From contig CAVXCI010000001.1 in the NCBI GenBank assembly GCA_963760285.1, positions 2,170,001 to 2,234,000 of the forward strand: 64,000 nucleotides of DNA, in the 5' to 3' direction. The translations under genes and the position numbers were made by a program. Below the pieces are notes generated by a model, which saw only the letters and a program-made list of their open reading frames with translations, was not told the DNA's origin and ran no database searches. Every line of letters starts with the position of its first letter. The stretch's first letter is position 1. This stretch comes from PALSA-278 sp963760285. GTDB lineage: Bacteria > Acidobacteriota > Terriglobia > Acidiferrales > UBA7541. Of the stretch, positions 8,672-17,015 are shown in pieces.

Positions 8672-10066
8672 CTATGGCGCGGCCGCCGCGACTTCATTTG
8701 AGAAACTGCTTTCATGCCCCGCCGCGTCCACCGCGGTGGTCACGTAAAAATATGTGGCGCCGGATTCCACATCGGAGTCCTGAAACGATGGCTCAACGAT
8801 TGGGCTGGAGTTGAGCTGAATGAACGATCCGTCCGGCGTATCAGCGCGATAAATGTTATATCCGGCGATGGAAGGAGAATCGTTGCCCGCCCAGGATATG
8901 GAGATCACGGAATTCTTATCACCATTGGAACCACTGCCTGCGAGAGAAATCGTTAGCGGTGAATCCGGCGAGTCAGTGATGATGCTCAGATTCCCGCTAT
9001 CAAGGACCGAATCGGTGGGCGTATAGGTTACGTGGATAACGGCTTTGTCGCCCGGTGCGATAGTAAAGGGAAATTCCACGCCATTCACACCGAAGACCGC
9101 GCTGGAAATGGCGACATTACTCATGGTGATAGCCACATCACCCAAATTGAACAGATCTAGGTCGCGCGTCGCAGTGTAGCCGTTCTGGTTGCTTCCGAAT
9201 TCAAGGTCCTTGGGCTCCGCCGATAATTTCGACTCTAAATTACGGCCCGTCCCAAAGAGATGCACGGCTTCGGGTTGCCCGGTGGCATCCGTGGATATCA
9301 GGAGCGTACCGCGCGCATCGCCGCGCACCCGGGGCGAGAAAGTAATATAGAAGGACACATCCTGGCCGGGCGAAAGCGTCATGGGCAAGGGGGGAGCATC
9401 CATGCTGAATCCGGCGCCGCGGAGGAGGGATTGCGTAATGGTCAGGTCGGAATTGCCGGTGTTGGTCAAACGGACCGGTTCAGCCGGGGTGATCGTGCCT
9501 GGTCTCACACTTCCGAAGTCCAAGGCACGAGCGGTGACGGTCAAGGCGCGGACCCGCGCGCTGGCGGTTCCACTGAGGGGAAGAACGAGCGCCAACGCGC
9601 CGGAGTCGCTGAAAAACAAAATACTGCCCCGGACATTCGCGGCAGCTCGGGGCGCAAATTCCACGTTGAAAGTCAGGTTTCCTCCCGGCGGCAGAATGGC
9701 AGGCGAAGTCAGGCCGGTCACCCGGAAGCCATTGCCCTCGACCCTTACCCGGGAGATCAAGAAATTTGCCTGTCCGGAATTCGTGAGCATAACGGTTTGT
9801 GAATCGGCGGTCCCAACGGTCGCCGCCAGAAAGCTGACTTCGGATGGGATGGCGATCACCCCCGGGAGGGCAGGCGAAGCGCTGCCGGGGAGCGGTGTGT
9901 GCGCCGCGCCGGGAATTGCCGCCCCGGCCTCTCCGGCAGCCACTGTGAGCATTAGGATCCAGACGACACAATAGTCGCGAAGTGTGTGGTTGAGCCGGCG
10001 CCGACGCCTGTCCTGGAGCGGGGATTGCCACTGCTGGTGTCCAAATCCATGGTCCATGAACTTCAT
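8672..10066 (-). CDS. Exported choice-of-anchor D (ASH-domain) protein with fibronectin-like C-terminus
   Basis: Large extracellular protein of unknown role. After a short basic segment (RRRRR) and a hydrophobic signal-like helix (VVWILMLTVAAGEAGA) there are three successive ASPM/SPD-2/Hydin-type beta-sandwich repeats, each with a near-identical opening (VSFLAATVGT, LDFGSVRPGT, LEFGSNQNGY) and a FAP-R/T-P-type turn. The last 80 residues resemble a fibronectin type III domain (ISWAGNDSPSIAGYNIYR). I chose the ATG at 10066 because GGAG lies six bases upstream; an upstream ATG at 10090 is in the same frame. Proteins of this type are thought to act in surface adhesion or protein-protein contact; that is family inference. 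Confidence 0.75.
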   Translation of the reverse strand: MKFMDHGFGHQQWQSPLQDRRRRRLNHTLRDYCVVWILMLTVAAGEAGAAIPGAAHTPLPGSASPALPGVIAIPSEVSFLAATVGTADSQTVMLTNSGQANFLISRVRVEGNGFRVTGLTSPAILPPGGNLTFNVEFAPRAAANVRGSILFFSDSGALALVLPLSGTASARVRALTVTARALDFGSVRPGTITPAEPVRLTNTGNSDLTITQSLLRGAGFSMDAPPLPMTLSPGQDVSFYITFSPRVRGDARGTLLISTDATGQPEAVHLFGTGRNLESKLSAEPKDLEFGSNQNGYTATRDLDLFNLGDVAITMSNVAISSAVFGVNGVEFPFTIAPGDKAVIHVTYTPTDSVLDSGNLSIITDSPDSPLTISLAGSGSNGDKNSVISISWAGNDSPSIAGYNIYRADTPDGSFIQLNSSPIVEPSFQDSDVESGATYFYVTTAVDAAGHESSFSNEVAAAAP

Positions 10067-11202
10067 TCCATTCTCCAAAGGAATCTCCATCTTCGCGGTC
10101 CGTTGCCTCGAGCAGCAGGGCCCTTAAAAACTAGGCAGTAGCAGGTGTATCCACTCATGGGAGCGGAAAGTTTCGGGACGCGCGTCCACACCGCATGCAG
10201 GATGTCCGCACCTTCTGCTGTGCCTTGCTTCCCACAAATCTGGGCTGGGGAAATACGGCTGGGCTCTTACGGAACGGCGCTCCAGAACGGAGATCTCTGG
10301 AATCTCTCCAATTTTCCTAAGCGCTTTTAATGAGTTGTGACGGAAGTTCCGTCCGGCTGTTCTCGCCGGAAGAAACCAAGGCTGGATAGCCCCTAGCCTA
10401 ACGCTAACCGCGGCGAAGTCAAGTGGCTCGCCCGCGAAAATCTTGAATTTCTGCGTCTGATTGAACAACCTTGACATGAGAATTAGCCCGTGACAGACTC
10501 TCCAGCACTGGAAAGGGTAAGGACAGGTTCCGATCCCACTCTCAGTTCCGGAGTGCTTCTGGCTGCGGAATCAATTGCCGAATGCGAGCGGGACCTGTCC
10601 TAAGAAATCCCTTTTGATGTATATCTGCTATCGTACATACTTGGTAAATATATGTTCCTGCTGCGTACGCTGCAAGCCCGCTGTTGGGTGAGTTTCCTGA
10701 TCTGAAAGCCCTGTGGATCTCGGCGCACCAGGCGGCAAGACATGTTCTTCCCAACAAGAAAACCTAGCGCGCCTGGAGCTGGCGGTCCGAGGCGTGCTTT
10801 ACCGGTGGCGGGGCCGTTGTGAACGCCCCATTCTCAGGCGAGCGGTGGGAATCTCGAGGAGAACACGGTGTATACCGGGCAAGCGGAGCACGTTATCCGC
10901 GTTTCACCCCGATTCGGATGTCCATGAGCGGGCGAAACGCTCGGGGAACAGTTGCCAAGTACCGATTTCCCGTTGATGCCATATTTAACATTCAGGTACT
11001 CCACCCCAAAATGCAGGTCAATTGCACATAATCTGACCTGCCAAGTGCATACAATCTAACCCCGTTGACACGATTCTTAAGGCCCGGTATAAACGCACAA
11101 CCCTTTCCTTGCACCGACGCAAATTTTTGATTTTGGATGTGTCGTAAATGGGACTCTGTTGGCGGAAGCCTGCACGCCCATGCGGCCGCGAGGAAGGTTT
11201 CA
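10067..11202. other. Noncoding regulatory block between the ASH-domain gene and the exopolysaccharide cluster
   Basis: About 1.1 kb without a convincing gene on either strand. It holds a perfect 12-base palindrome GGACGCGCGTCC (10176-10187), an inverted repeat TCCAGA/TCTGGA around GAGATCTC (10281-10301), a perfect 7-1-7 inverted repeat GACGGAA/TTCCGTC (10339-10353) and the promoter listed separately at 11065-11093. The short open frames in it have no family resemblance. Confidence 0.6.
11065..11093 (+). promoter_or_regulatory. Sigma-70 promoter of the exopolysaccharide cluster
   Basis: A consensus TTGACA (11065-11070) and TATAAA (11088-11093) are separated by exactly 17 bases, the best promoter match I found in the window. 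Transcription would begin near 11100, leaving a leader of about 100 bases before the preferred GTG start of the NusG-like gene. It is the natural start point for the plus-strand cluster ending near 36.0 kb. Confidence 0.7.
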
Positions 11203-11763
11203 GTGTTCCCTTGGTTTGCGCTCCAGGTTCGGGGGCGTTTTGAAGACAGGGTTGCATCCCATCTGCAAGGGCAGGGATATGAGCATTTCCTCCCGAAGTA
11301 TTCGGTCAGGCGAAAGTGGTCAGACCGGATGCAGACTCTGCATGTGCCGCTGTTTGCTGGATACATTTTCTGCCGGTTTAATCCTCAGGAAAGGCGCCCC
11401 ATCCTATTGACTCCAGGCGTCCTCGCGGTCGTCGGAATTTCCAAGACTCCCATTCCCATCCTTGATGAAGAAATCTCGGCTCTGCAGAGGGCCGTGAATT
11501 CCGGGCTGACTACCACGCCAAGTCCGTTTCTGAAGCAAGGGGACAAGGTCAGGGTGGAATGCGGCCCGCTGCGCGGGCTGGAAGGAATTCTTGTAGGTTT
11601 CAGAGGGCAGAGCCGGGTTATCGTCTCGGTAACGCTCCTCCAACGGTCGATTGCCGTCGATGTGCAGGCCGAGTGGCTCAATCCCGTGGGGAAGCCATCC
11701 CCTCCACACTGGATGCAGGCCGTGGATTCCAACGAGGAATTGCTAGGTTCGCCCGTAGCCTGA
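11203..11763 (+). CDS. NusG-family specialised transcription antiterminator (LoaP/RfaH/UpxY-like)
   Basis: NusG paralogues of this kind ride on RNA polymerase and suppress premature termination in long polysaccharide operons. The GTG at 11203 has GAGGAAGG five bases upstream and gives the typical start FPWFALQVRGRFEDRVA; an in-frame ATG at 11137 is possible but has no good site. The N-terminal NGN domain covers residues 3-95 (HFLPKYSVRRKW, PLFAGYIFCRF, GVLAVVGI). A KOW motif follows at about residues 110-135 (GDKVRVECGPLRGLEGILVG). It is the first gene after the cluster promoter, which fits a cis-acting or locus-dedicated role. The housekeeping nusG normally sits beside rplK, which is not here. 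Confidence 0.87.
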   Translation: MFPWFALQVRGRFEDRVASHLQGQGYEHFLPKYSVRRKWSDRMQTLHVPLFAGYIFCRFNPQERRPILLTPGVLAVVGISKTPIPILDEEISALQRAVNSGLTTTPSPFLKQGDKVRVECGPLRGLEGILVGFRGQSRVIVSVTLLQRSIAVDVQAEWLNPVGKPSPPHWMQAVDSNEELLGSPVA

Positions 11764-11863
11764 TTTTCTCCCCGCGAGTCCGCTCGGTCAAAGAGTTAAT
11801 TGCAGGTCATTCGGGCTGCTGGTACAACACAGCGGCGGGCATCGAGAGGCCACATAAGAGATT

Positions 11864-13054
11864 ATGACTACCGCGATTGGGAATGTGTTGGATCGCAAGG
11901 CCAGTTCGCGAAAGGCCGGGCGCGCCATTCGCTGGCCACAGCGAATTCCGGCGGACTTCACCGAGGGCGTTCTGCCTGAACGGGTATTTCTGGGAATTCT
12001 CAGTCTTGAACGGAAGCGGGCAGAGCGTTCGGCGAAGCAGTTTCTGCTTTTCCTCCTCGATGCAGAAGATATCGAAAGCGGGCCGAGGCGGGACGCGGTA
12101 TTGCGCAGCTTGATTGACGCACTCAGCGCCGCGCGCCGGGAGACGGATCTGGTCGGCTGGTATAAGCAGGACTCGTGCCTCGGGCTCATATTCACGGAAA
12201 TTGAAGCGTCCAATGTCTCCGCGGTCGTGGACGTGCTGGCGGACAAAGTTGTCAGCGCCGTACAGGCCAACGTGGACGAAGATGTGCTCGCCCAGGTTCA
12301 TGTCTCCGTACATCCCTTTCCCCAGCAGCCTAAACAGATTGATTGGAATGACCGGCGGGGCCCGGGTTCCCGTCCGCTTTATCCCGACCTCTTGCAGCGC
12401 GAGGGGTCCAAGAAGTCAGCGTTGATCTTCAAGAGAGGCATGGATATTGTCGGCAGCGCGCTGGCACTGTTGCTCCTGACTCCTGTTTTTGCTGTGGTCG
12501 CCTTGGCCATCAAGTTGACTTCTGAAGGGCCAGTCCTTTTCGTCCAGGAGCGACTCGGCCAGTTTGGCAAGGCCTTTCTCTGTTTGAAGTTCCGCACCAT
12601 GTATGTCCGCAACGACTCGCAGATTCATGAGGAGTACATCAAACGCCTCATTCAGGGGGCGCCAGCGGCGGGCTCCGGCGCGAGAAGCGAAGAGAACATA
12701 TACAAGATCCAGGCTGACCCTCGCGTCACGCGTGTCGGGCACTTCCTGCGCAAGGCTAGCCTGGACGAATTGCCCCAGTTCCTGAACGTGCTTAGAGGGC
12801 AGATGTCGCTTGTGGGTCCGCGACCGCCGATTCGCTATGAATACGATGCTTACGACGTCTGGCATCGCCGCCGGGTCTTCGAAGTGAAGCCGGGAATTAC
12901 AGGACTATGGCAGGTAAAGGGCCGCAGCCAGGTCTCATTCGACGAAATGGTGCGCCTGGACCTGCGATATGCACGCTCGTGGTCCATTTGGATGGATATT
13001 GGGATTCTTCTGCGGACTCCGCGCGCGGTTCTTTCCGGTAAAGGCGCTTACTGA
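11864..13054 (+). CDS. Initiating undecaprenyl-phosphate sugar-phosphate transferase with a GGDEF-like N-terminus
   Basis: Transfers the first sugar-1-phosphate to the lipid carrier in exopolysaccharide assembly at the inner membrane. The C-terminal bacterial sugar transferase domain begins at about residue 183 with a membrane segment (GSALALLLLTPVFAVVALAI), then VLFVQERLGQFGKAF, LKFRTM, KASLDELPQFLNVLRGQMSL, VGPRPP and PGITGLWQV, the family signatures. Residues 35-150 resemble a GGDEF-type domain (FLLFLLDAED, LRSLIDALSAARRETDLVGW), but the active-site GGDEF sequence is replaced by WYKQDS, so it should not make cyclic-di-GMP. A regulatory or structural use of the fold is possible. It is second in the cluster, 100 bases after the antiterminator gene. 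Confidence 0.87.
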   Translation: MTTAIGNVLDRKASSRKAGRAIRWPQRIPADFTEGVLPERVFLGILSLERKRAERSAKQFLLFLLDAEDIESGPRRDAVLRSLIDALSAARRETDLVGWYKQDSCLGLIFTEIEASNVSAVVDVLADKVVSAVQANVDEDVLAQVHVSVHPFPQQPKQIDWNDRRGPGSRPLYPDLLQREGSKKSALIFKRGMDIVGSALALLLLTPVFAVVALAIKLTSEGPVLFVQERLGQFGKAFLCLKFRTMYVRNDSQIHEEYIKRLIQGAPAAGSGARSEENIYKIQADPRVTRVGHFLRKASLDELPQFLNVLRGQMSLVGPRPPIRYEYDAYDVWHRRRVFEVKPGITGLWQVKGRSQVSFDEMVRLDLRYARSWSIWMDIGILLRTPRAVLSGKGAY

Positions 13055-13199
13055 GTCAGGTCCAACCTGGTCCGCTTGGTTTTCTGAAAACGCTTAGCGT
13101 ATTTCTCCTGGTTTGGCTCCTCCTTCGCCTCGCTCCAGTTGACCCAAATTGCTCGTCAACGATTCTGAATCTTCAAGTAGTTTGATCAAGGAGTGACAA

Positions 13200-14297
13200 G
13201 TGTCCATGAAAGCAAGCGTCTATGCCCCCGAACAGGTTTCCCCGGAGTCTGGATTGGAAGGGCTGGCCCGTTCCCCCCGCGCCGGCAGGAAGGGCATCCT
13301 CCGCACGGGTGTAATCGGCTATGGGTACTGGGGACCTAATGTGGTCCGCAACTTCGACAACCATGAGGATTCGCAAGTCACCCTGATTTGTGACAGCGAT
13401 TCCAGGCGCCTGCTGAACGCCGCCAAAGCATATCCTCAGATCGAGACCACCACTGAATGCCAGGAAGTTCTCTCTTCGCCGGATTTGGATGTGGTGGCCA
13501 TTGTCACGCCGGTGTGGACGCACTACGAATTGACCAGGCGCGCCCTGGAAAACGGAAAACACGTTTTTGTGGAGAAGCCCTTCACGAGCAGCTCCGCGCA
13601 GGCGGAGGAGTTGATCGAACTGGCGGACAAAAAGAACCTGAAAATAATGGTGGACCATACTTTCCTGTTCACCGGGGCGGTGCGCAGGATTCGCCAGTTG
13701 ATTGACGAGAATGCGCTGGGAAATCTCTTCTACTACGACTCTCTGCGCGTGAACCTGGGGCTTTTTCAACATGATGTGAACGTGATTTGGGATCTCGCGC
13801 CGCATGATTTGGCCATCATGGACCATGTGATTCAGGAAAGGCCAGTAGCCGTGGCGGCGACAGGGGAGAAACACTTGAACGGGGTGGAAGACATCGCCTT
13901 CATCACCGTCTATTTTCCCAACCGGATCATCGCGCACATCAACGTGAACTGGCTCTCGCCAGTGAAAATACGCACCACGCTGATTGGCGGTGAGAAGAAA
14001 ATGCTGGTGTGGAACGACCTGGAAGCTGATGAAAAGATTAAGGTGTATGACAAGGGTGTGCATATGAACGGCAGCACCGGAGTGCATCAGCTGCTGGTCA
14101 GCTACCGCTCCGGCGATATGTGGTCACCGCAGGTGGAGCAGGTGGAAGCTCTGAAAACGGAAGTGGCCTACTTTATTGACTGCATTACAAATAATCGTAC
14201 GCCGCTGAATGACGGCATCGCCGGCCGGCGGGTTGTCCGGCTGCTGGAAGCGGCGGATCAATCGTTGAGAAGGAGAGGAGAGGCCATCCTTCTGTGA
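13200..14297 (+). CDS. Gfo/Idh/MocA-family sugar dehydrogenase (WbpB/WlbA-like)
   Basis: NAD(P)-dependent oxidoreductase, probably acting on a nucleotide-sugar or UDP-uronic acid 3-position. The GTG start at 13200 follows AGGAG by six bases; an ATG two codons later is the alternative. The Rossmann nucleotide motif GVIGYGYWGPNVVRN is at residues 37-51, the family EKPF motif is near 124, and the C-terminal sheet includes HINVNWLSPVKIRTT. The next gene overlaps its stop and encodes a WbpD/WlbB-like hexapeptide acetyltransferase. In known 2,3-diamino-uronic acid pathways these two enzymes flank an aminotransferase (WbpE), which is not in this window. Confidence 0.83.
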   Translation: MSMKASVYAPEQVSPESGLEGLARSPRAGRKGILRTGVIGYGYWGPNVVRNFDNHEDSQVTLICDSDSRRLLNAAKAYPQIETTTECQEVLSSPDLDVVAIVTPVWTHYELTRRALENGKHVFVEKPFTSSSAQAEELIELADKKNLKIMVDHTFLFTGAVRRIRQLIDENALGNLFYYDSLRVNLGLFQHDVNVIWDLAPHDLAIMDHVIQERPVAVAATGEKHLNGVEDIAFITVYFPNRIIAHINVNWLSPVKIRTTLIGGEKKMLVWNDLEADEKIKVYDKGVHMNGSTGVHQLLVSYRSGDMWSPQVEQVEALKTEVAYFIDCITNNRTPLNDGIAGRRVVRLLEAADQSLRRRGEAILL

Positions 14298-14779
14298 GCG
14301 ATTTTGTATGCATCTCAGCGGACGTGAAGTTTGGCCGGGACGTCAAGCTCTCCAAGTTTATTAATCTTTATGGCTGCGAAATTGGCGACGAGACCAAAAT
14401 CGGAGCATTTGTCGAAATTCAAAAGAACGCCAGGATCGGCCGCCGCTGCAAGATTTCCAGTCACACCTTCATCTGCGAAGGCGTGGTGATTGAAGACAAC
14501 GTCTTCATCGGTCACGGCGTTACGTTCATCAACGACCCATTTCCGCGCGCCACATCGGCGTCCGGTGAATTGCAAACGGCAAAAGACTGGAAGGTTGAGC
14601 CCACGGTGATTTGTGCTGGCGCGTCCGTGGGATCAGGAGCCACCATCCTTTGTAATGTCACCATTGGCGAACGGGCCATCGTGGGCGCGGGAAGCGTGGT
14701 CACGCGCGATGTCCCGCCGGGAACAATCGTCGCGGGCAATCCTGCCCGAGTGTTGCGCGCCGTTTCGCCAAGTGCTTAG
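14294..14779 (+). CDS. Left-handed beta-helix N-acyltransferase (WbpD/WlbB-like)
   Basis: Predicted acetyl-CoA-dependent N-acetyltransferase acting on an amino-nucleotide sugar. The GTG start overlaps the previous stop (GTGA), so expression is probably coupled. The whole 161 residues are hexapeptide repeats (IGDETKIGAFVEIQKNARIG, VIEDNVFIGHGVTFINDPFP, ATILCNVTIGERAIVGAGSV) closing with VTRDVPPGTIVAGNPARV, characteristic of the WbpD/WlbB group. The conserved HGVTFINDPFPRA loop also fits that group. With the dehydrogenase upstream it suggests an acetamido-sugar in the polymer. Confidence 0.85.
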   Translation: MSDFVCISADVKFGRDVKLSKFINLYGCEIGDETKIGAFVEIQKNARIGRRCKISSHTFICEGVVIEDNVFIGHGVTFINDPFPRATSASGELQTAKDWKVEPTVICAGASVGSGATILCNVTIGERAIVGAGSVVTRDVPPGTIVAGNPARVLRAVSPSA

Positions 14780-14820
14780 TTTCTTCGCGCGCGCCGTTGT
14801 AAACCCAAGGTCTACCAACC

Positions 14821-15873
14821 GTGAAAAAAATCTGGATCGATCTGGAAAATTCGCCGCATGTTCCGTTCTTCAGGCCCATTCTTCAGGAATTGGACAAACG
14901 CGGCCATGAGGTGGTCATCACCGCACGGGATTGTTTTCAGGTTTGCGAACTGGCGGACATGTACGGATTCAAGTACACGGCCGTAGGGCACCATTACGGG
15001 AAGCGCAAAGTGGCCAAAGTGGCGGGTCTGGCCATTCGTTGCGGGGAACTCGCTCCCATTATCTTTCGGGAAAAGCCGGACCTGGCGCTTTCACACGGTT
15101 CCAGAACGCTGATGCTGCTCGCGTCCGCGCTCAGAATTCCGTCTCTCACGATTTTTGATTATGAACATTCCAGCAAAATTCCGCTGCCCCAGCCAAGCTG
15201 GTGGCTGGCGCCGGAAGTGATTCCCACAAGCTCGCTGGGGCCTTATGCGGCTCGCGTGCTGCGCTATTCGGGAATCAAGGAAGACGTGTATGCGCCCAGT
15301 TTCGAACCCGATCCGGCCCTGCGAGAACAGTTGGGGCTGCGAGAGGATGACCTGGTTGTAACCGTGCGGCCACCGGCAACCGAAGCGCACTATCACAATC
15401 CGGAGAGCGAAAAACTTCTCGATGCCGCAATTGAACTCATTATCCGGCATCCTCATGGACGCATCATCCTGCTTCCGCGGGATGGCAAACAGGAAGCGGA
15501 GTACCGGCGGAAATGGAGCGGACTTCTCGCGAGCGGGAAGTTGACGATTCCAGCGCACGTGGTGGATGGCTTGAACCTGGTTTGGTTTTCAGATTTGGTC
15601 ATCAGCGGTGGCGGGACCATGAATCGCGAAGCGGCGGCGCTGGATGTGCCGGTTTATAGCATTTTCCGCGGGCCGATGGGTGCCGTGGATCTATACCTTG
15701 CGGCGGCCGGGCGTTTAGTTCTTTTGCAGAGCGTTGAGGACCTTGAGAGGCGCGTTGTTCTGGCGCACAGGCCGCGTCCATCACGCCCGATTCCTGCCAA
15801 TTCTTCCTGTCTGAGCAGCATCGTGGACAATATCGAAAAAGTTTTGCACCTCTCAAATGGGAGAACAGCATAA
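14821..15873 (+). CDS. DUF354 glycosyltransferase-like protein
   Basis: Member of the DUF354 family, a GT-B-like fold related to nucleotide-sugar glycosyltransferases and found in polysaccharide loci. The GTG at 14821 gives KKIWIDLENSPHVPFFRPIL, the family's characteristic start. Further landmarks are SHGSRTLMLLASALRIPSLT, FDYEHS, and a C-terminal donor-type site DLVISGGGTMNREAAALDVP. The TAA stop shares one base with the ATG of the next gene. A transferase role in the cluster is inferred; no biochemical activity is established for DUF354 that I can cite. Confidence 0.83.
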   Translation: MKKIWIDLENSPHVPFFRPILQELDKRGHEVVITARDCFQVCELADMYGFKYTAVGHHYGKRKVAKVAGLAIRCGELAPIIFREKPDLALSHGSRTLMLLASALRIPSLTIFDYEHSSKIPLPQPSWWLAPEVIPTSSLGPYAARVLRYSGIKEDVYAPSFEPDPALREQLGLREDDLVVTVRPPATEAHYHNPESEKLLDAAIELIIRHPHGRIILLPRDGKQEAEYRRKWSGLLASGKLTIPAHVVDGLNLVWFSDLVISGGGTMNREAAALDVPVYSIFRGPMGAVDLYLAAAGRLVLLQSVEDLERRVVLAHRPRPSRPIPANSSCLSSIVDNIEKVLHLSNGRTA

Positions 15874-17015
15874 TGGCAATCAGTCTTAATTCCGTTCTCG
15901 TTGCGCAACCGCATCCCACGCCAGAGGTCGATACACCCTGGTTGAACGAACTCGCCCTGCGCGGGCTCGACCGGATGTTCAACCGGGAGGAGGGGCTTTT
16001 TTGCTTCCGTCTTCGGAAAGTGCGTGGGGAACTCGTTCACGAAGGTCTTTCTCGCCGATACACGCTGATGTGTTTGCTGGGCCTCAACAAAGCGGAAAGG
16101 GCCGGACATCGCACATTCATCCCTGTCCGCCAGACCTCCGCAAGACTCCTGGAGGAGTCCCGGAAGATCGACAACATTGGAGACTTGGGTCTCCTGCTGT
16201 GGCTCCTGGCACACACCATTCCCAATCAATTGGCGATCCGGTGCTTCGATATGGATCTACAAGGGGCGCTGGAACGCTACCAGGATGCGCGCGACGCCCG
16301 CACCATGGAACTGGCGTGGTTCCTCTCCGGTCTCGCCGAGTGTGAGCTGGCCGGTGTCTCCGTAACAGGCGGCCAGGAGAAACTGGCGACGCGGGTGTGG
16401 GAAATGCTCCGCGCCAATTGGGGAGAGCGGGGCTATTTCGTTCAAATGGGAAAGGGCAAGGGGCTTGCCGGTCTTGTTCGGGGACGAATCGGAAGTTTCG
16501 CCGACCAGGTTTATCCCATCTACGCGCTCAGTCGGTTCTACCAAGCCTATGGCCATCAGGAGGCTCTGCAACTGGCCACGGTGTGCGCCACGGCAATCTG
16601 CCGCGCGCAGGGGCCACTGGGCCAATGGTGGTGGCATTACGATGCCAGCGAGGGCAGTGTAATCGGCAAGTATCCCGTTTATTCAGTACACCAGCATGGG
16701 ATGGCGCCCATGGCATTGCAGGCCCTGAGTAACGCGGGTCCGTGTGATTTCACTCCCGAAATTCAACGGGGATTACAATGGGTCGGCGGGAAGAATGAAC
16801 TGCGCTTCGATATGCGCTCGGAATCCGAGGAACTCATCTGGAGAAGCATCTACCGCAACCGCAACAAGCGCATTTTCAGTGAGGCGCTCAATCTTCTTTC
16901 CTCCAGCCGCCGGGGCGCGCAGCCGGGCGATTTGGCGATCAAATGGGAATGCTGCCCATATGAGTTGGGTTGGCTGTTGTTTGCATTGTCTGGCACGAAG
17001 AACGCAAATGCCTGA
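15873..17015 (+). CDS. Unknown 380-residue polysaccharide-locus protein, predicted alpha/alpha toroid
   Basis: I do not recognise a named family. The protein has no signal peptide or membrane helix and is rich in paired helices with aromatic, glycine-rich turns (GDLGLLLWLLAHT, ADQVYPIYALSRFYQAYG, LGQWWWHYD, KYPVYSVHQHGMAPMALQAL, WECCPYELGWLLFAL), a pattern like the six-hairpin (alpha/alpha) barrels of glycoside hydrolases and polysaccharide lyases. Candidate polar residues are the WWHYD and HQHG motifs. It overlaps the DUF354 stop by one base and overlaps the following FemAB-like gene by eight bases, so it is firmly part of the operon. A cytoplasmic role on lipid-linked intermediates would be unusual for a toroid and is speculative. 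Confidence 0.7.
   Translation: MAISLNSVLVAQPHPTPEVDTPWLNELALRGLDRMFNREEGLFCFRLRKVRGELVHEGLSRRYTLMCLLGLNKAERAGHRTFIPVRQTSARLLEESRKIDNIGDLGLLLWLLAHTIPNQLAIRCFDMDLQGALERYQDARDARTMELAWFLSGLAECELAGVSVTGGQEKLATRVWEMLRANWGERGYFVQMGKGKGLAGLVRGRIGSFADQVYPIYALSRFYQAYGHQEALQLATVCATAICRAQGPLGQWWWHYDASEGSVIGKYPVYSVHQHGMAPMALQALSNAGPCDFTPEIQRGLQWVGGKNELRFDMRSESEELIWRSIYRNRNKRIFSEALNLLSSSRRGAQPGDLAIKWECCPYELGWLLFALSGTKNANA

Noticed and set aside
10124..10976. Short open frames in the gap before the polysaccharide cluster
   Set aside because: None has a ribosome site, family likeness or consistent coding composition.
10067..11136. Possible cyclic-di-GMP (GEMM) or other riboswitch ahead of the polysaccharide cluster
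   Set aside because: I looked for the conserved GEMM-type core sequences on both strands and found none; only palindromes and a promoter remain.
13173..14087. Minus-strand frame of 304 codons under the Gfo/Idh/MocA gene
   Set aside because: Mirror of a real dehydrogenase gene with Rossmann and EKPF motifs; no ribosome site or family pattern on the minus strand.
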